In this document: in pieces, positions 18,414 to 28,183 of the stretch
Layout of the letters: each line of letters begins with the position of its first letter
How positions within the stretch are numbered: position 1 is the first letter of the stretch
NCBI GenBank assembly: GCA_947501275.1
Contig: CANMVD010000002.1
Span: 434,001-498,000, forward strand
Origin: an uncultured Tateyamaria sp.
GTDB lineage: Bacteria; Pseudomonadota; Alphaproteobacteria; Rhodobacterales; Rhodobacteraceae
Length of the DNA stretch: 64,000 bases
Direction of reading: 5' to 3'
Notes under the pieces: generated by a model
Seen by the model: only the letters and a program-made list of their open reading frames with translations
Databases searched by the model: none
Told to the model about the DNA's origin: nothing
Made by a program: the position numbers and the translations under genes

Positions 18414-19787
18414 ATGTTTCTCTCTGTTTTCGAGATGTTCAAGGTCGGGATCGGCCCGTCCTCTTCACACACTATGGGGCCGATGGTGGCCGCCGCCCGC
18501 TTTCTGGACATGATGCGCGCCTCGCCCTTCCAATTCGGCGGGGTGAGGGCGTCGCTGCACGGCTCGCTCGCCTTTACCGGGGTTGGCCACGCCACAGACC
18601 GCGCAACCATCCTCGGGCTCGCCGGTTTCGTACCCGACACCTACGACCACGACAGGGCGCAAGCCACGCTGAAGGTGCTCGATGACAGCCACACTCTGCA
18701 CCCCGACGGCCTGCCCGCCCTGCGCTTCAATCCCGCAAAGGATCTGATTTTTGATTACGACACCACCCTGACGGGGCACGCCAACGGCATGATCCTGATG
18801 GCTACAGATGCGCAGGGCGACGTGACCCTGCGACAGGTGTTCTACTCCATCGGGGGCGGTTTCGTGATGACCGAAGAGGAACTGGAACAGGGCAAGGACA
18901 CCGACGAAGGCGCCCCCGTCCCCTACCCGTTCAAATCCGCCGCCGAAATGCTGGATATGGCCCAAAGCTCAGGCAAGTCCATCGCCGCGATGAAACGGGC
19001 CAACGAAGTGTCGCGTGGCGGAGCCGAAAACCTCAAAACAGGCACCAAACGGCTTTGGCAGGTCATGAACGACTGCATCGACCGTGGATTGACCACCGAT
19101 GGCGTCTTGCCCGGTGGGCTTAACGTCAAGCGACGGGCAAAGGGCATCCACGACAAATTGCTCGAAGAACGCGGCATGAACCTCTCCGCGCCGCATACGA
19201 TCAATGACTGGATGAGCGTCTATGCCATGGCAGTGAACGAAGAAAACGCCGCAGGCGGGCAAGTGGTCACGGCCCCGACCAACGGTGCCGCTGGCGTGCT
19301 GCCTGCCACGCTGCGCTATTACCTTGATCACGTCCCCGGCGCCTCTCAGGACCATATCGAAGACTTCCTGCTCACCGCCGCCGCCATCGGTGGTTTGGTC
19401 AAGTATAACGCCTCAATTTCAGGGGCCGAAGCCGGATGTCAGGCCGAGGTGGGCAGTGCCGCCGCCATGGCCGCCGCAGGGCTGTGCGCCGCCATGGGCG
19501 GCACACCCGCACAAATCGAAAACGCCGCCGAGATTGCACTGGAGCATCACCTCGGCATGACATGCGATCCAGTTAAGGGGCTGGTGCAGGTCCCCTGCAT
19601 CGAGCGCAACGGTCTGGGAGCGATCAAGGCTGTCTCTGCCGCCTCCCTATCCCTGCGCGGCGACGGTACACATCTTGTGCCATTGGATGCCTGTATTGAA
19701 ACCATGCGGCAAACAGGGGCCGACATGAGCGAGAAATACAAGGAAACGTCTCTGGGCGGCCTCGCGGTGAACGTTCCCAATTGCTAG
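18414..19787 (+). CDS. sdaA: L-serine ammonia-lyase, single-chain iron-sulfur type
   Basis: 457 residues. Begins with the beta-domain signature [19 protein letters not shown]. The alpha domain has the 4Fe-4S cysteines in [20 protein letters not shown] and VQVPCIERN. It deaminates L-serine to pyruvate and ammonia in the cytosol; the cluster is oxygen sensitive. Starts directly at the stop of the GST gene. Two stem-loops follow its stop at 19920-19993. Confidence 0.96.
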   Translation: MFLSVFEMFKVGIGPSSSHTMGPMVAAARFLDMMRASPFQFGGVRASLHGSLAFTGVGHATDRATILGLAGFVPDTYDHDRAQATLKVLDDSHTLHPDGLPALRFNPAKDLIFDYDTTLTGHANGMILMATDAQGDVTLRQVFYSIGGGFVMTEEELEQGKDTDEGAPVPYPFKSAAEMLDMAQSSGKSIAAMKRANEVSRGGAENLKTGTKRLWQVMNDCIDRGLTTDGVLPGGLNVKRRAKGIHDKLLEERGMNLSAPHTINDWMSVYAMAVNEENAAGGQVVTAPTNGAAGVLPATLRYYLDHVPGASQDHIEDFLLTAAAIGGLVKYNASISGAEAGCQAEVGSAAAMAAAGLCAAMGGTPAQIENAAEIALEHHLGMTCDPVKGLVQVPCIERNGLGAIKAVSAASLSLRGDGTHLVPLDACIETMRQTGADMSEKYKETSLGGLAVNVPNC

Positions 19788-19919
19788 GGCATAAACATCG
19801 CACGATCACCGCGCGCCCACGTTTTGTGCAGCAACAACCCGAAACAGATGTGCGCAACACTGGTACAAATCCCGAAACACGTGCCGCAGGATCGCCCAAT
19901 GGGTCGGCGGGTGGGCGCA

Positions 19920-19993
19920 TTTTCCGCTCAGGCGGAAAACAGTGCCACCCGACACCCTCAACCCTGACGCCAAAGTGCGTCACGTACGCACTT
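19920..19993. other. two stem-loops in the sdaA to EamA gap
   Basis: TTTTCCGC-TCAG-GCGGAAAA (19920-19939) sits inside a longer imperfect stem with GGGTGG to its left and CCACCC to its right. A second perfect stem AAGTGCGT-CACGT-ACGCACTT lies at 19973-19993, 45 bases before the next start. The first may end the sdaA transcript; the second looks like an operator or leader hairpin. Confidence 0.5.
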
Positions 19994-20037
19994 AATCTCC
20001 AGTTGCCTATCTGACCGGCCTTGGTAGCTTGTGCGGC

Positions 20038-20991
20038 ATGTCACAAGACAAACCGTTACTGGGCGTAATCCTGATGCTGGGATTTTGCGTTGTCGCTCCA
20101 ATGGGCGACGCGGTGGCAAAGCTGCTTGGCCAATCCGTGCCTCTCGGAGAGTTGTTGTTTGTCCGCTTCGGGCTGCAGGCGCTTCTGCTCATTCCTATCG
20201 TCTGGCTCACGCGCCGGGCATGGCAGATGCAGGGGCGCGTTTTGAAACTCACCTTGTTGCGCACAGTTCTACACATCTTCGGGATCGGGGCCATGTTCAC
20301 CGCTCTGCAATACCTGCCGCTTGCTGACGCGGTTGCCATCGCCTTTGTGATGCCGTTCCTGATGCTGCTGCTGGGCAAATATGTGCTCGACGAAGAAGTT
20401 GGACGCCGGCGTCTCGTCGCCTGCGCGGTCGGGTTCATCGGTACGCTGATGGTCGTGCAACCCAGCTTTGCAGAGGTCGGCTGGCCCGCCCTGCTGCCTC
20501 TGATCGTTGCCGTAAACTTTGCTGTGTTCATGCTGGTGACCCGCCAAATCGCCAAGGAAACAGATCCCATCGGTCTTCAGGCGGTCAGCGGTGTCATGGC
20601 CGTGTGCATCATGGGGCCAATCCTGCTGGTCAGCCAATCCAGCAGCATAGCGGCCCTGCAGGTCAAAGTGCCCGACACAACCGAATGGGGCTTGCTGATC
20701 GCCATTGGGGTGCTGGGCACGCTGGCGCATCTTCTGATGACCTGGTCGCTACGTTACGCTCCATCGGCCACATTGGCGCCGATGCAATACCTCGAAATAC
20801 CGGTTGCAACTGTGATCGGGCTGCTGGTTTTTGCCGACTTCCCCAACGGGCTGGCGCTCGCCGGGATATGCATCACGATTGCGGCGGGTCTGTATATCGT
20901 TCTGCGCGAGCGGGCCATTGCGCGCCAGATTTCACAGGCGCCCCCGCGAGGTGCTGCGGAGCCTCAGAGCGAGACACCAGCGCCTGTGTAA
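20038..20991 (+). CDS. EamA/DMT-family transporter
   Basis: 317 residues with ten predicted hydrophobic segments in two EamA halves. The LLFVRFGLQALLLIP and the TALQYLPLADAVAIAF motif are typical of the drug/metabolite exporter superfamily. Inner-membrane exporter of unknown substrate. ATG at 20038 chosen over an in-frame TTG at 20029. Its last 119 bases, which code for part of the final membrane helix and a Pro-rich tail, overlap the end of the convergent thiamine pyrophosphokinase gene. Confidence 0.88.
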   Translation: MSQDKPLLGVILMLGFCVVAPMGDAVAKLLGQSVPLGELLFVRFGLQALLLIPIVWLTRRAWQMQGRVLKLTLLRTVLHIFGIGAMFTALQYLPLADAVAIAFVMPFLMLLLGKYVLDEEVGRRRLVACAVGFIGTLMVVQPSFAEVGWPALLPLIVAVNFAVFMLVTRQIAKETDPIGLQAVSGVMAVCIMGPILLVSQSSSIAALQVKVPDTTEWGLLIAIGVLGTLAHLLMTWSLRYAPSATLAPMQYLEIPVATVIGLLVFADFPNGLALAGICITIAAGLYIVLRERAIARQISQAPPRGAAEPQSETPAPV

Positions 20992-21649
20992 GTGGTGCAA
21001 GCAACCTGCGCGGCACCATCGCCAGCATCGCCGGTGCGTCGACCTCCAACACCACAGTTCCCGTTGCCCGGTTTGAAGTGCCAATCTGCTCTAACGGCGT
21101 AAAGGTCAAACCGTCAATGGGCCACTCCAGCCCCTCGGAACGCCCGTGCACGGGACCAAGCGAGAACAGTGAAACTGCGTCACCGGCCTGCGTGGGCAAG
21201 ACAATACGCGGAGGACATAAGAAGGTTAACTCGTGCGGGCTAACAAGAATGCAGGGCCGTTCGGGATACTTGGCCAACACGTGCAATACCGCCAACTGAT
21301 GATCGAGCCGCGCACCACTGAACCCCACAGCCAGCACCAAGGGAGCCTCTATGTGCCGCAATGCCTTGTCGAAATCGGTGCTGTCCTGCTCGGCAATGTG
21401 GAACTGGCGCGCGGCAGGGATCGTATCCAAGTCAGCTTGGTTAATACTGTCAAAGTCTCCAATGACGGCTGCAAGCGCGATATCAAAAGCCACGGCAAGG
21501 CTTGCACCACCATCCGCGGCCACGCATGTTGGTCCCAATGCAAGGGCGTCGCGCAGGTCACATTCCGTGGCTTCTCCGCCGCCCAAAAGGGTGACTGGTT
21601 CGCTTGCGTGAACAATTGGATCCGATTTGTGAACAATTCTCTGCTTCAT
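20873..21649 (-). CDS. thiamine diphosphokinase
   Basis: 258 residues. Carries AADGGASLAVAFDIALAAVIGDFDSI, a DSTDFDKAL motif and GFSGARLDHQLAVLHVL, which are the thiamine-pyrophosphokinase catalytic motifs binding thiamine and ATP. It converts thiamine to thiamine diphosphate. The family fold ends near EVDAPAMLAMV; the 35 or so residues after that overlap the convergent exporter gene and look like read-through past an ancestral stop. No TPP riboswitch is seen upstream. Confidence 0.88.
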   Translation of the reverse strand: MKQRIVHKSDPIVHASEPVTLLGGGEATECDLRDALALGPTCVAADGGASLAVAFDIALAAVIGDFDSINQADLDTIPAARQFHIAEQDSTDFDKALRHIEAPLVLAVGFSGARLDHQLAVLHVLAKYPERPCILVSPHELTFLCPPRIVLPTQAGDAVSLFSLGPVHGRSEGLEWPIDGLTFTPLEQIGTSNRATGTVVLEVDAPAMLAMVPRRLLAPLTQALVSRSEAPQHLAGAPVKSGAQWPARAERYTDPPQS

Positions 21650-21787
21650 GTGTTTTTAATGCAATTTTCGGAAACAGATCACAATGTCGCCGCGAAATGA
21701 TACCGTACGCGGCACAGATTCGGGCCGGTTTGGTCCCGTGCAGCCTTTATTCAAACCTCCGCAGATCGGCAGAGGACGAGCAATCCG

Positions 21788-24295
21788 ATGATGAACAACA
21801 ATAAGATTTTGACAGTTTCCTACGGCACGTTTTCGTGCACGTTGGAAGGATTTGATGACAGTTTTGGAACCATGAAGGCAATCGCGGAGTATTTCCGCGA
21901 TTTGGCATCTGACGACAGGTACTTTGGCGCAGAGCCTCCCGTGCCAGACGCAGAAATGCTCGCCCGCATTGCAGAACGCGAAATCTCGCGCCGGGTTGAG
22001 GCGCGAGAACACGAGGGGCGTATCGTCCTCAGTGCCGCTGATGCAAACGCAGCAGAGCAAGCGCCCGCACCTGTGCCCGCCGCGCCGGTCGGGGCCGCAC
22101 TGGCCGCCGCTGCCGCAAGCGTCGACATTGCGCCAGATGTGCTGAACGGTGACCCGTCAACCGACGGCGCCACAGAGGAAAGCGTCGAAGACAACGCGCC
22201 ATCGGTGGACGCCTCGGCTGAGGACGACATCGAAACAACGGCGCTGCTCGACAACGTGTCTGAGCAGACTGACGACGCGGCAGCCGAAGAAACGGTCGCG
22301 GAATCCGACGAACCCGAGTTCGGTGAAGTTGCACAAGACACAGCACCCGCCGATGACGAAATTGCCCCCGAAACAACCGAAGACGTGGTTATCGAAGAGA
22401 TCTCCGCCGACACTGTCCAGGACAGCATCGCTGACGATATCGCGGCAGATCAAGACACAGCAGAAGACGCCACCGCCCAAAATGATGAAGATTCGACGGA
22501 CGTCGACGACAGTGTCGAAGCATTCTTTGCGGATTCGCAGGACAGCGTTGACGCCACGCACGAAGACAACGAGGGCGACATCGACTTCCCACAGGTCGAA
22601 GACACTGTCGACCTTGCGCCTGTGGCCGCACAGAATCCCGACAGCATCGCCGCAAAACTGCAGCGTATTCGCGCAGTCGTCAGCCAAAGCCAGTCTGAGG
22701 CCGATGATGACGACGACATGTTCGAAGACCAACATGCCGAAGACCTCACAAACACAGGTGACGATGCAGATGACGTTCTGAGCGCGGATTTTGCCGACGC
22801 ATTCGAAGGTGATGTTGCAGAGCACGACACCGCCGAAGCGGCAGATGACGCCGCGGCACAGGCAGAAGATGATGACGTTGTGGCCGATGCTATTTCCGAC
22901 ATCGAGGCTGCAATTGAGGCTGACGACACGGATCTCACAGACGTCGAGGCCGAAGAAGACAGCGCAGAGGATGACGACATCGAAGCCATCCTTGCACGGT
23001 TTGACGACGTGGACGCGCCCAGCGCTGATGACGCAGTCGAAGATGCAGTTCACGCGCTAGACACCGACACTGTTGCGGTGGATGATTTCAGCGAACAGGA
23101 CGCGCAGGGAGACGATGCGCTCAGCGGTTTGGACAGCCTTGCCGCCATGCTCGACGAAGATGTTGCGTCCGACGATGACGACGCCGGTGAAAACCTGTTC
23201 GGTGACACCAGCGAGGCACCTGCCGAAGCGATGGCCGACGAGATCGAAGCCATCGACGATAACACCGGCGAAGACGACATCGAAATCGAGATCGAAGCAG
23301 ACGAGACCGCTCTGGACGACCTGATGGGCGACGACGATTCTGAAGAGCAGGCCGTTGCGCCGCGCCGCGCCCGCATCCTGAAGGTCAAACGCGCAGATCT
23401 CGACGCCGCAATCGAGAGCGGTCAACTGGAAGCCATTGACGAAGACGAGGATGATGACTTCGCGGATGACGCTGCAGCCGATGCCTCTTCCCTGTCCGAC
23501 GAGGACGAAGCCGAACTGCTGGCCGATCTGGCCGCCGTCGAGGCCGAATTGCCGGACGTTGAAGCCGCCGAAAACACAATGGATGTGGATAGCAGCAGCG
23601 TTGAAGCACCACTCGAAGCACCTGAGCCCGAAACCACAGCCGCCGACGACGACGTCGAACGCCTAATGGCCGAGGCCGAAAACCAGATGGACGAGCCTGA
23701 AGGCTCGCGCCGCCGTAACGCATTTGCCCACCTCAAGGCCGCCGTGATGGCCAAAAAGGCAGATGCCAAAATCGGTGAAGACAAGGCGGAAGACGAGGGC
23801 GCATTCCGCTCCGATCTCGCCTCGGTCGTGATCCCCCGCCGCCCTGCGGTGCGTGGTGAGCGTGCCGAACGGCCCGATGTGAAACGCCCAGCGCCACTGA
23901 AATTGGTTGCAGAACAGCGCGTTGACATCGACGCCACGCCAACGGGCCCTGTTCGCCCCCGCCGCGTGGCTGCCGTGGAACCCGCACCCGAAGAGGTGCA
24001 GACCGAGGATAGCGGTTTTGCCGATTACGCCAGCGAGATGGGCGCACATAACTTGCCCGATCTGCTTGAGGCGGCGGCCAGCTATCTCAGCTTTGTTGAG
24101 GGTCGCGACCAGTTCTCGCGCCCACAACTGATGCACAAGGTGCGTCAGGTCGAAAAGGACGATTTCAGCCGCGAAGACGGGCTGCGGTCCTTCGGGCAAC
24201 TGCTGCGTGCCGGTAAGATTGAAAAGCTCAAAGGCGGGCGTTTTGCGGCCACTGGTGACATCGGCTACCGACCGGATCAACGCGCGGCAGGCTGA
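21788..24295 (+). CDS. large Asp/Glu-rich protein conserved in Rhodobacteraceae, function unknown
   Basis: 835 residues in three parts. Residues 1-85 look folded (ILTVSYGTFSCTLEGF, FGTMKAIAEYFRDLA, then a helix with RIAEREISRRVEA). Residues 85-600 are a very long low-complexity stretch dominated by Asp, Glu, Ala, Ser and Thr, made from repeated GAC/GAA/GCC codons. Residues 600-835 turn basic (RRRNAFAHLKAAVMAKKADAK, VVIPRRPAVRGERAERP) and end in a helical domain (NLPDLLEAAASYLSFVEGRD through SFGQLLRAGKIEKL). No signal peptide or membrane segment. I do not recognise a function; such acidic linkers suggest a scaffold or DNA-mimic-like role, which is inference. Start ATG 21788 or 21791. A strong terminator follows. 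Confidence 0.8.
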   Translation: MMNNNKILTVSYGTFSCTLEGFDDSFGTMKAIAEYFRDLASDDRYFGAEPPVPDAEMLARIAEREISRRVEAREHEGRIVLSAADANAAEQAPAPVPAAPVGAALAAAAASVDIAPDVLNGDPSTDGATEESVEDNAPSVDASAEDDIETTALLDNVSEQTDDAAAEETVAESDEPEFGEVAQDTAPADDEIAPETTEDVVIEEISADTVQDSIADDIAADQDTAEDATAQNDEDSTDVDDSVEAFFADSQDSVDATHEDNEGDIDFPQVEDTVDLAPVAAQNPDSIAAKLQRIRAVVSQSQSEADDDDDMFEDQHAEDLTNTGDDADDVLSADFADAFEGDVAEHDTAEAADDAAAQAEDDDVVADAISDIEAAIEADDTDLTDVEAEEDSAEDDDIEAILARFDDVDAPSADDAVEDAVHALDTDTVAVDDFSEQDAQGDDALSGLDSLAAMLDEDVASDDDDAGENLFGDTSEAPAEAMADEIEAIDDNTGEDDIEIEIEADETALDDLMGDDDSEEQAVAPRRARILKVKRADLDAAIESGQLEAIDEDEDDDFADDAAADASSLSDEDEAELLADLAAVEAELPDVEAAENTMDVDSSSVEAPLEAPEPETTAADDDVERLMAEAENQMDEPEGSRRRNAFAHLKAAVMAKKADAKIGEDKAEDEGAFRSDLASVVIPRRPAVRGERAERPDVKRPAPLKLVAEQRVDIDATPTGPVRPRRVAAVEPAPEEVQTEDSGFADYASEMGAHNLPDLLEAAASYLSFVEGRDQFSRPQLMHKVRQVEKDDFSREDGLRSFGQLLRAGKIEKLKGGRFAATGDIGYRPDQRAAG

Positions 24296-24310
24296 ACACC
24301 AGGTACATCG

Positions 24311-24350
24311 AACAAACATGGGCGGCCCATTGGGCCGCCCGTGTTTGTTT
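24311..24350. terminator. strong bidirectional terminator
   Basis: Nine-base GC stem GGGCGGCCC-ATT-GGGCCGCCC (24320-24340) extended by AACAAACA on the left and TGTTTGTT on the right. It lies between the acidic-protein gene and the convergent PhyH gene. Confidence 0.85.
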
Positions 24351-24368
24351 CGCAAATGATTTCAACCA

Positions 24369-25031
24369 TTAAACCGCGTATTCAAGCCCAAATGGCAAGT
24401 CCTGGTCTGCCAAATCAAACCGCAACACGCGACGGGACCGGGACGTCTGTGACGGTGAAGACCGGTGCAATGTCAGCATGTGAAGCACCAAAATGTCACC
24501 GGCCTGCGCGTCCGTTGTTTCAATTGGATAGCGTGCCGCAACAGCCGCCGCATCCGCCGTCTGCACAACGCCCGCGCGGTGGCTGCCACATGCAATCTCC
24601 ATCGCGCCGGTCTGTGCCGAACAGTCATCCAGATGCACACGCACGAACAACATACGCGCAAGAACATCTGTAGGAGGGGCGCAATGCCAAATCCCGGCTT
24701 TTTGGCTCCACGCTGTAAAGCCGGGCACGTCGCGCCGCTGCCGCACTGCAATCACGCGGTCCTGATGCCAGGGGACGGCCCAGTTCTCTCCATCGGATTT
24801 GTCGAACAAGACACCACGAACCGGACGCATATCGGGCCACAACACCTGAATTGGGGCCACCCAAGACGCATTTGACGCCATGAGCGGATGTTCAGCAGGC
24901 AAACGCGACATGCCTGCCCCGTCCACGCGATCTAGCAGATCTGAAACATCCGAAGTACGCAGCGCACCGCGCAACCAGATACGGCCTTTTGCCGCAAAAT
25001 CGCTAAGGTGCGGCGCGATGTCGTCAGGCAT
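24369..25031 (-). CDS. phytanoyl-CoA dioxygenase family protein
   Basis: 220 residues. The Fe(II)/2-oxoglutarate facial triad is visible: H89 and D91 in PWHQDRVIAV and a distal His near residue 189 in LTLHRSS, followed by the 2OG-binding Arg in RRVLRFDL. Cytosolic oxygenase of unknown substrate. Third gene of a purA-DUF2842-PhyH string; its ATG overlaps the DUF2842 stop by 8 bases. Confidence 0.86.
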   Translation of the reverse strand: MPDDIAPHLSDFAAKGRIWLRGALRTSDVSDLLDRVDGAGMSRLPAEHPLMASNASWVAPIQVLWPDMRPVRGVLFDKSDGENWAVPWHQDRVIAVRQRRDVPGFTAWSQKAGIWHCAPPTDVLARMLFVRVHLDDCSAQTGAMEIACGSHRAGVVQTADAAAVAARYPIETTDAQAGDILVLHMLTLHRSSPSQTSRSRRVLRFDLADQDLPFGLEYAV

Positions 25032-25239
25032 CAGGATCAGGTTGGCCGATCCCCTTGAACACGGCCTTCAGCGGAAAGGCCCAGAGCACGCCCAAGCTAA
25101 CATAAATGAGCAATTCCAAAAGGATAGGCGGACGCTCAAACAGGCCCACCACATTAACAGCGACAACGATGTAAAGCGGCACACCGATGAACAGCACCAG
25201 CAAAGCCAACCATTTCCGAGTCTTGTAACGCAGAGCCAT
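25024..25239 (-). CDS. DUF2842 small membrane protein
   Basis: 71 residues with two hydrophobic segments (LALLVLFIGVPLYIVVAVNVV and LLIYVSLGVLWAFPLKAVF) and the family-type C-terminal WAFPLKAVFKGIGQPDP. DUF2842 is a short alphaproteobacterial membrane protein of unknown function. It starts 9 bases after the purA stop with GGAGA as ribosome site. Confidence 0.88.
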   Translation of the reverse strand: MALRYKTRKWLALLVLFIGVPLYIVVAVNVVGLFERPPILLELLIYVSLGVLWAFPLKAVFKGIGQPDPDA

Positions 25240-25248
25240 AGGGTCTCC

Positions 25249-26541
25249 TCAGTCCGCAAAAGGGTCGCGCACAAGAATCGTGTCCTCGCGCTCGGGCGAA
25301 GTAGAAAGTAGGGCAACCGGGCAATCGATCAACTCTTCGACGCGGCGCACATATTTGATGGCATTGGCAGGCAACTCAGCCCAACTACGCGCGCCTTCGG
25401 TGCTTTCAGACCAACCCGGCATTTCCTCGTAGATCGGGACACAACGGGCCTGCTGGTCGGCGGCCGTGGGTAGGTAATCCATGCGGACCCCGTCCAATTC
25501 ATAGCCAACACAAATCTTCAACGTCTCAAACCCGTCCAAAACATCAAGCTTTGTCAATGAGATACCGTTGACGCCCGAGGTCGCACAGGTTTGGCGAACC
25601 AGACAGGCATCAAACCAACCGCAGCGCCGCTTACGTCCAGTGGTGGTGCCAAACTCGTGGCCGCGTTCACCCAGTCGTTGGCCGTCTGCATCTTCTAACT
25701 CGGTCGGGAACGGGCCCTCACCCACTCGGGTGGTATAGGCCTTGACGATGCCCAGAACGAAATCGATGGCACCGGGACCAACGCCAACGCCTGTGGCCGC
25801 CTGACCAGCAATCACATTGGACGACGTCACAAAAGGGTAGGTCCCGAAATCGATGTCCAGCAATGCGCCCTGCGCACCCTCAAAAAGGATGCGTTTGCCG
25901 GCCTTGCGGGCATCATTCATGACCTTCCAGACCGGGGCAGCATAGGCCAGAATCGCAGGCGCCACCTCTTGCAACTTGGCGATCAACCCATCGCGGTCGA
26001 CAGGCTCAAGCCCAAGCCCGCGACGCAACGCATCATGGTGGACAAGCGCGCGATCCACACGCCGCTCCAAAGTCGCCGCATCAGCCAGATCTGCCACACG
26101 CACCACGCGACGACCCACCTTGTCCTCATAGGCAGGGCCAATGCCACGACCCGTTGTGCCAATCTTGGCCACTGAGTTCTGCGCTTCGCGGGCGCGATCC
26201 AACTCACCGTGGATCGGCAGGATCAAAGGCGTGTTCTCGGCAATCATAAGGGTCTGAGGTGTGATGTCCACACCCTGCCCGCGCAGCGTTTCGATCTCGG
26301 AGATCAGATGCCACGGATCCAACACGACTCCGTTGCCGATCACGCTCAATTTGCCGCCCCGCACCACACCGGACGGCAAAGCGTGCAACTTGTAAACGGC
26401 CCCGTCTATGACCAGCGTGTGTCCTGCGTTGTGACCGCCTTGAAAACGTGCGATCACATCTGCGCGTTCACTTAACCAGTCCACAATCTTGCCCTTGCCT
26501 TCGTCGCCCCATTGCGCGCCGACAACCACCACATTGGCCAT
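25249..26541 (-). CDS. purA: adenylosuccinate synthetase
   Basis: 430 residues. N-terminal P-loop-like [16 protein letters not shown], the QGGHNAGHT motif, and [18 protein letters not shown]. It makes adenylosuccinate from IMP, aspartate and GTP, the first committed AMP step. The frame opens at a TTG two codons upstream (26547), but ATG 26541 has AAGGGA at good spacing. Leads the operon with DUF2842 and PhyH genes. Confidence 0.97.
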   Translation of the reverse strand: MANVVVVGAQWGDEGKGKIVDWLSERADVIARFQGGHNAGHTLVIDGAVYKLHALPSGVVRGGKLSVIGNGVVLDPWHLISEIETLRGQGVDITPQTLMIAENTPLILPIHGELDRAREAQNSVAKIGTTGRGIGPAYEDKVGRRVVRVADLADAATLERRVDRALVHHDALRRGLGLEPVDRDGLIAKLQEVAPAILAYAAPVWKVMNDARKAGKRILFEGAQGALLDIDFGTYPFVTSSNVIAGQAATGVGVGPGAIDFVLGIVKAYTTRVGEGPFPTELEDADGQRLGERGHEFGTTTGRKRRCGWFDACLVRQTCATSGVNGISLTKLDVLDGFETLKICVGYELDGVRMDYLPTAADQQARCVPIYEEMPGWSESTEGARSWAELPANAIKYVRRVEELIDCPVALLSTSPEREDTILVRDPFAD

Positions 26542-26616
26542 GTTCAAGATTCCCTTGTGATCAAAACCCGCGCACCTATAGCTGCGCCGTGAGACATGGG
26601 CAAACGGCTATCTCAG

Positions 26617-26653
26617 TTTCTTCTGACCTAAAATACCACCGCCGGAGGCTCCG
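26617..26653 (+). repeat. dispersed intergenic repeat, copy B
   Basis: TTTCTTCTGACC followed by TAAAATACCACCGCCGGAGGC and TCCG. In the divergent gap between purA and the next gene. It matches copy D (44739) at 31 of 33 positions in inverted orientation. Confidence 0.75.
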
Positions 26654-26716
26654 ACACCTTGATCACACCCAGACCTCGGGCCATGAAAGGGCCAGAGGCA
26701 ACAAGGATCATTCAAC

Positions 26717-27112
26717 ATGGGCTTTCTTCTGCGCTGGCTGTTCGCCTTCGCCCTGCTGGCTGCAACCTACAACCCGACGCCCTACAACTATGTTGTCTGG
26801 GTTACGGAATATGGCGGCCAGAATCTGTCGATCGCCGTGCTGGCCGGGCTGTTGTTGTGTATTGGCTACATCATCTACCTGCGCGCCACGCTGCGTTCTA
26901 TCGGCGGCTTTGGCATGGCGCTGGTGCTTGCTCTGGTAGGAGCCATGTTGTGGGTGCTATATGATCTGGGCTTGCTGAACCTAGACAATCGCAACCTCAA
27001 TACGTGGCTCGGGCTCTTTGCGCTGTCGATGGTGCTCGGGATTGGCCTCAGCTGGAGCCTTGTGCGGCGCAAACTCTCCGGTCAGGCAGATGTCGACGAC
27101 ATAGACGAATGA
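26717..27112 (+). CDS. small four-helix membrane protein (DUF6524-like)
   Basis: 131 residues. Four hydrophobic segments (1-20, about 35-55, 62-85, 94-115) and the N-terminal motif ATYNPTPYNYVVWV, which I recall from proteins now listed as DUF6524; the name is tentative. Inner-membrane protein, function unknown. It stands alone, divergent from purA, with a copy of the dispersed repeat on both sides. Confidence 0.75.
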   Translation: MGFLLRWLFAFALLAATYNPTPYNYVVWVTEYGGQNLSIAVLAGLLLCIGYIIYLRATLRSIGGFGMALVLALVGAMLWVLYDLGLLNLDNRNLNTWLGLFALSMVLGIGLSWSLVRRKLSGQADVDDIDE

Positions 27113-27143
27113 CGCGGTGTCACGCGACACAATATTTATTTTT

Positions 27144-27203
27144 GGGGGCTCTGCCCCGCGACCTGACGGCCTTTCCCCCCGGTATTTCCGGTCAGCAGAA
27201 ACC
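27144..27203 (-). repeat. dispersed intergenic repeat, copy C
   Basis: On the minus strand: GGTTTCTGCTGACC, then GGAAATACCGGGGGG, and at the far end the hairpin GGGGCAGAGCCCCC (27144-27157) shared with copy A. Lies between two convergent genes, so it can act as a terminator for either. Confidence 0.7.
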
Positions 27204-27512
27204 TTAGTCGAGCGTGACCGGAGCGCCGTGCGGTGTGGACAGGTAAGCCTGACGCCATGCTTCTGTTAGGGTGGCGATTTCAGCCGTTTCAGCGGTGCCG
27301 AGATCGCGCAACAAGGCTTCGAGTGTGTCCAGCCATGCGCTGAAATAATCCTCTCCGCCATTTAGTTCAGCCGTTGCGCCATTTCGCTTCAACGTTGCGC
27401 CAAAACGTGCCGCCCAGTCAGTCCAAGTGAAATGCCCCTGTTCGTTTAGATGCACTGTCAGCGCAAAAACCTGCGCGTGCCAGGGCGCTTCAAAAGCGGG
27501 CTCGGGTCTCAT
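27204..27512 (-). CDS. nitrile hydratase accessory protein
   Basis: 102 residues. [20 protein letters not shown] and the WTDWAARFG segment match the small accessory/activator protein, which resembles the N-terminal part of the beta subunit and helps insert cobalt into the alpha subunit. The ATG at 27512 overlaps the beta-subunit stop (ATGA), so I prefer it over an in-frame start at 27536. Last gene of the nitrile hydratase operon. Confidence 0.86.
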   Translation of the reverse strand: MRPEPAFEAPWHAQVFALTVHLNEQGHFTWTDWAARFGATLKRNGATAELNGGEDYFSAWLDTLEALLRDLGTAETAEIATLTEAWRQAYLSTPHGAPVTLD

Positions 27513-28183
27513 GCCACGGACAGATAGCTTTGCCACAGATCCACAATCACCTCGTCACCGGGGTGTTCGGGATGGGCCCACAGGTCGCGGGCGGCAAAGG
27601 CCACGGCATAAAGCGGTTCGGGTGCTTCGCCCAAGCGGTGCGCGCTGCTATCGGGCAGCACATGGCTGCCATGGAGGCGCACCACGTGCCCCACCACACC
27701 CGCAGCATAAGACGGCAGACGCGTGTGCCCACCGGGGACGTTGACGTTTTCGGGCAAAGACCGCGTCAAAACCCGGTCTCCCACAGCGAAATAGGGCGCG
27801 ATTTTGCTGGGCCGCGTTGCCGGGCCGCCTTTGGCGAGGACAGCCGCCACATCTTTGGCCTTGAGGCGGATCTCGGACAAAGGTGATACTCCATCCGCCT
27901 GCCCGCTTGCCAGTTCCGCCCGACTTACTGCACCGGTGTCGACCAACATGTTGACCAGCGCCCCGATCCACTTTTCGTAATAGACAAAGCGGGCGTAATC
28001 CGTTGGCTTCAGACATTCCCGCGCATGGCGGGAGATGTCGATGTTCCACAATCCCAAGGTCCCGCAGGCCAAAGTGATGGCCAAAGCGCGCGGATGCCAA
28101 TCGGCGTGGAATTTAACCTCCTCTGCCTCGGGGATCACCGGGCCATCGCCAAAACGGCCCCCCATATCGTGCATTCGGGTCAT
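27509..28183 (-). CDS. nthB: nitrile hydratase subunit beta
   Basis: 224 residues. [16 protein letters not shown] at the N-terminus and the SH3-like C-terminal barrel ([13 protein letters not shown] through [13 protein letters not shown] and [17 protein letters not shown]) are characteristic. With the alpha subunit it hydrates nitriles to amides. Coupled to alpha by ATGA overlap (28180-28183) and to the accessory gene. Confidence 0.93.
   Translation of the reverse strand: MTRMHDMGGRFGDGPVIPEAEEVKFHADWHPRALAITLACGTLGLWNIDISRHARECLKPTDYARFVYYEKWIGALVNMLVDTGAVSRAELASGQADGVSPLSEIRLKAKDVAAVLAKGGPATRPSKIAPYFAVGDRVLTRSLPENVNVPGGHTRLPSYAAGVVGHVVRLHGSHVLPDSSAHRLGEAPEPLYAVAFAARDLWAHPEHPGDEVIVDLWQSYLSVA

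Noticed and set aside
22157-23053. Minus-strand frame rich in Val/Cys/Phe opposite the acidic protein
   Set aside because: It simply mirrors the GAC/GAA-rich codons of the acidic core.
22100-23600. Direct repeats considered as a CRISPR array
   Set aside because: The repeats are in-frame Asp/Glu codon runs of varying period within a gene, without regular spacers.
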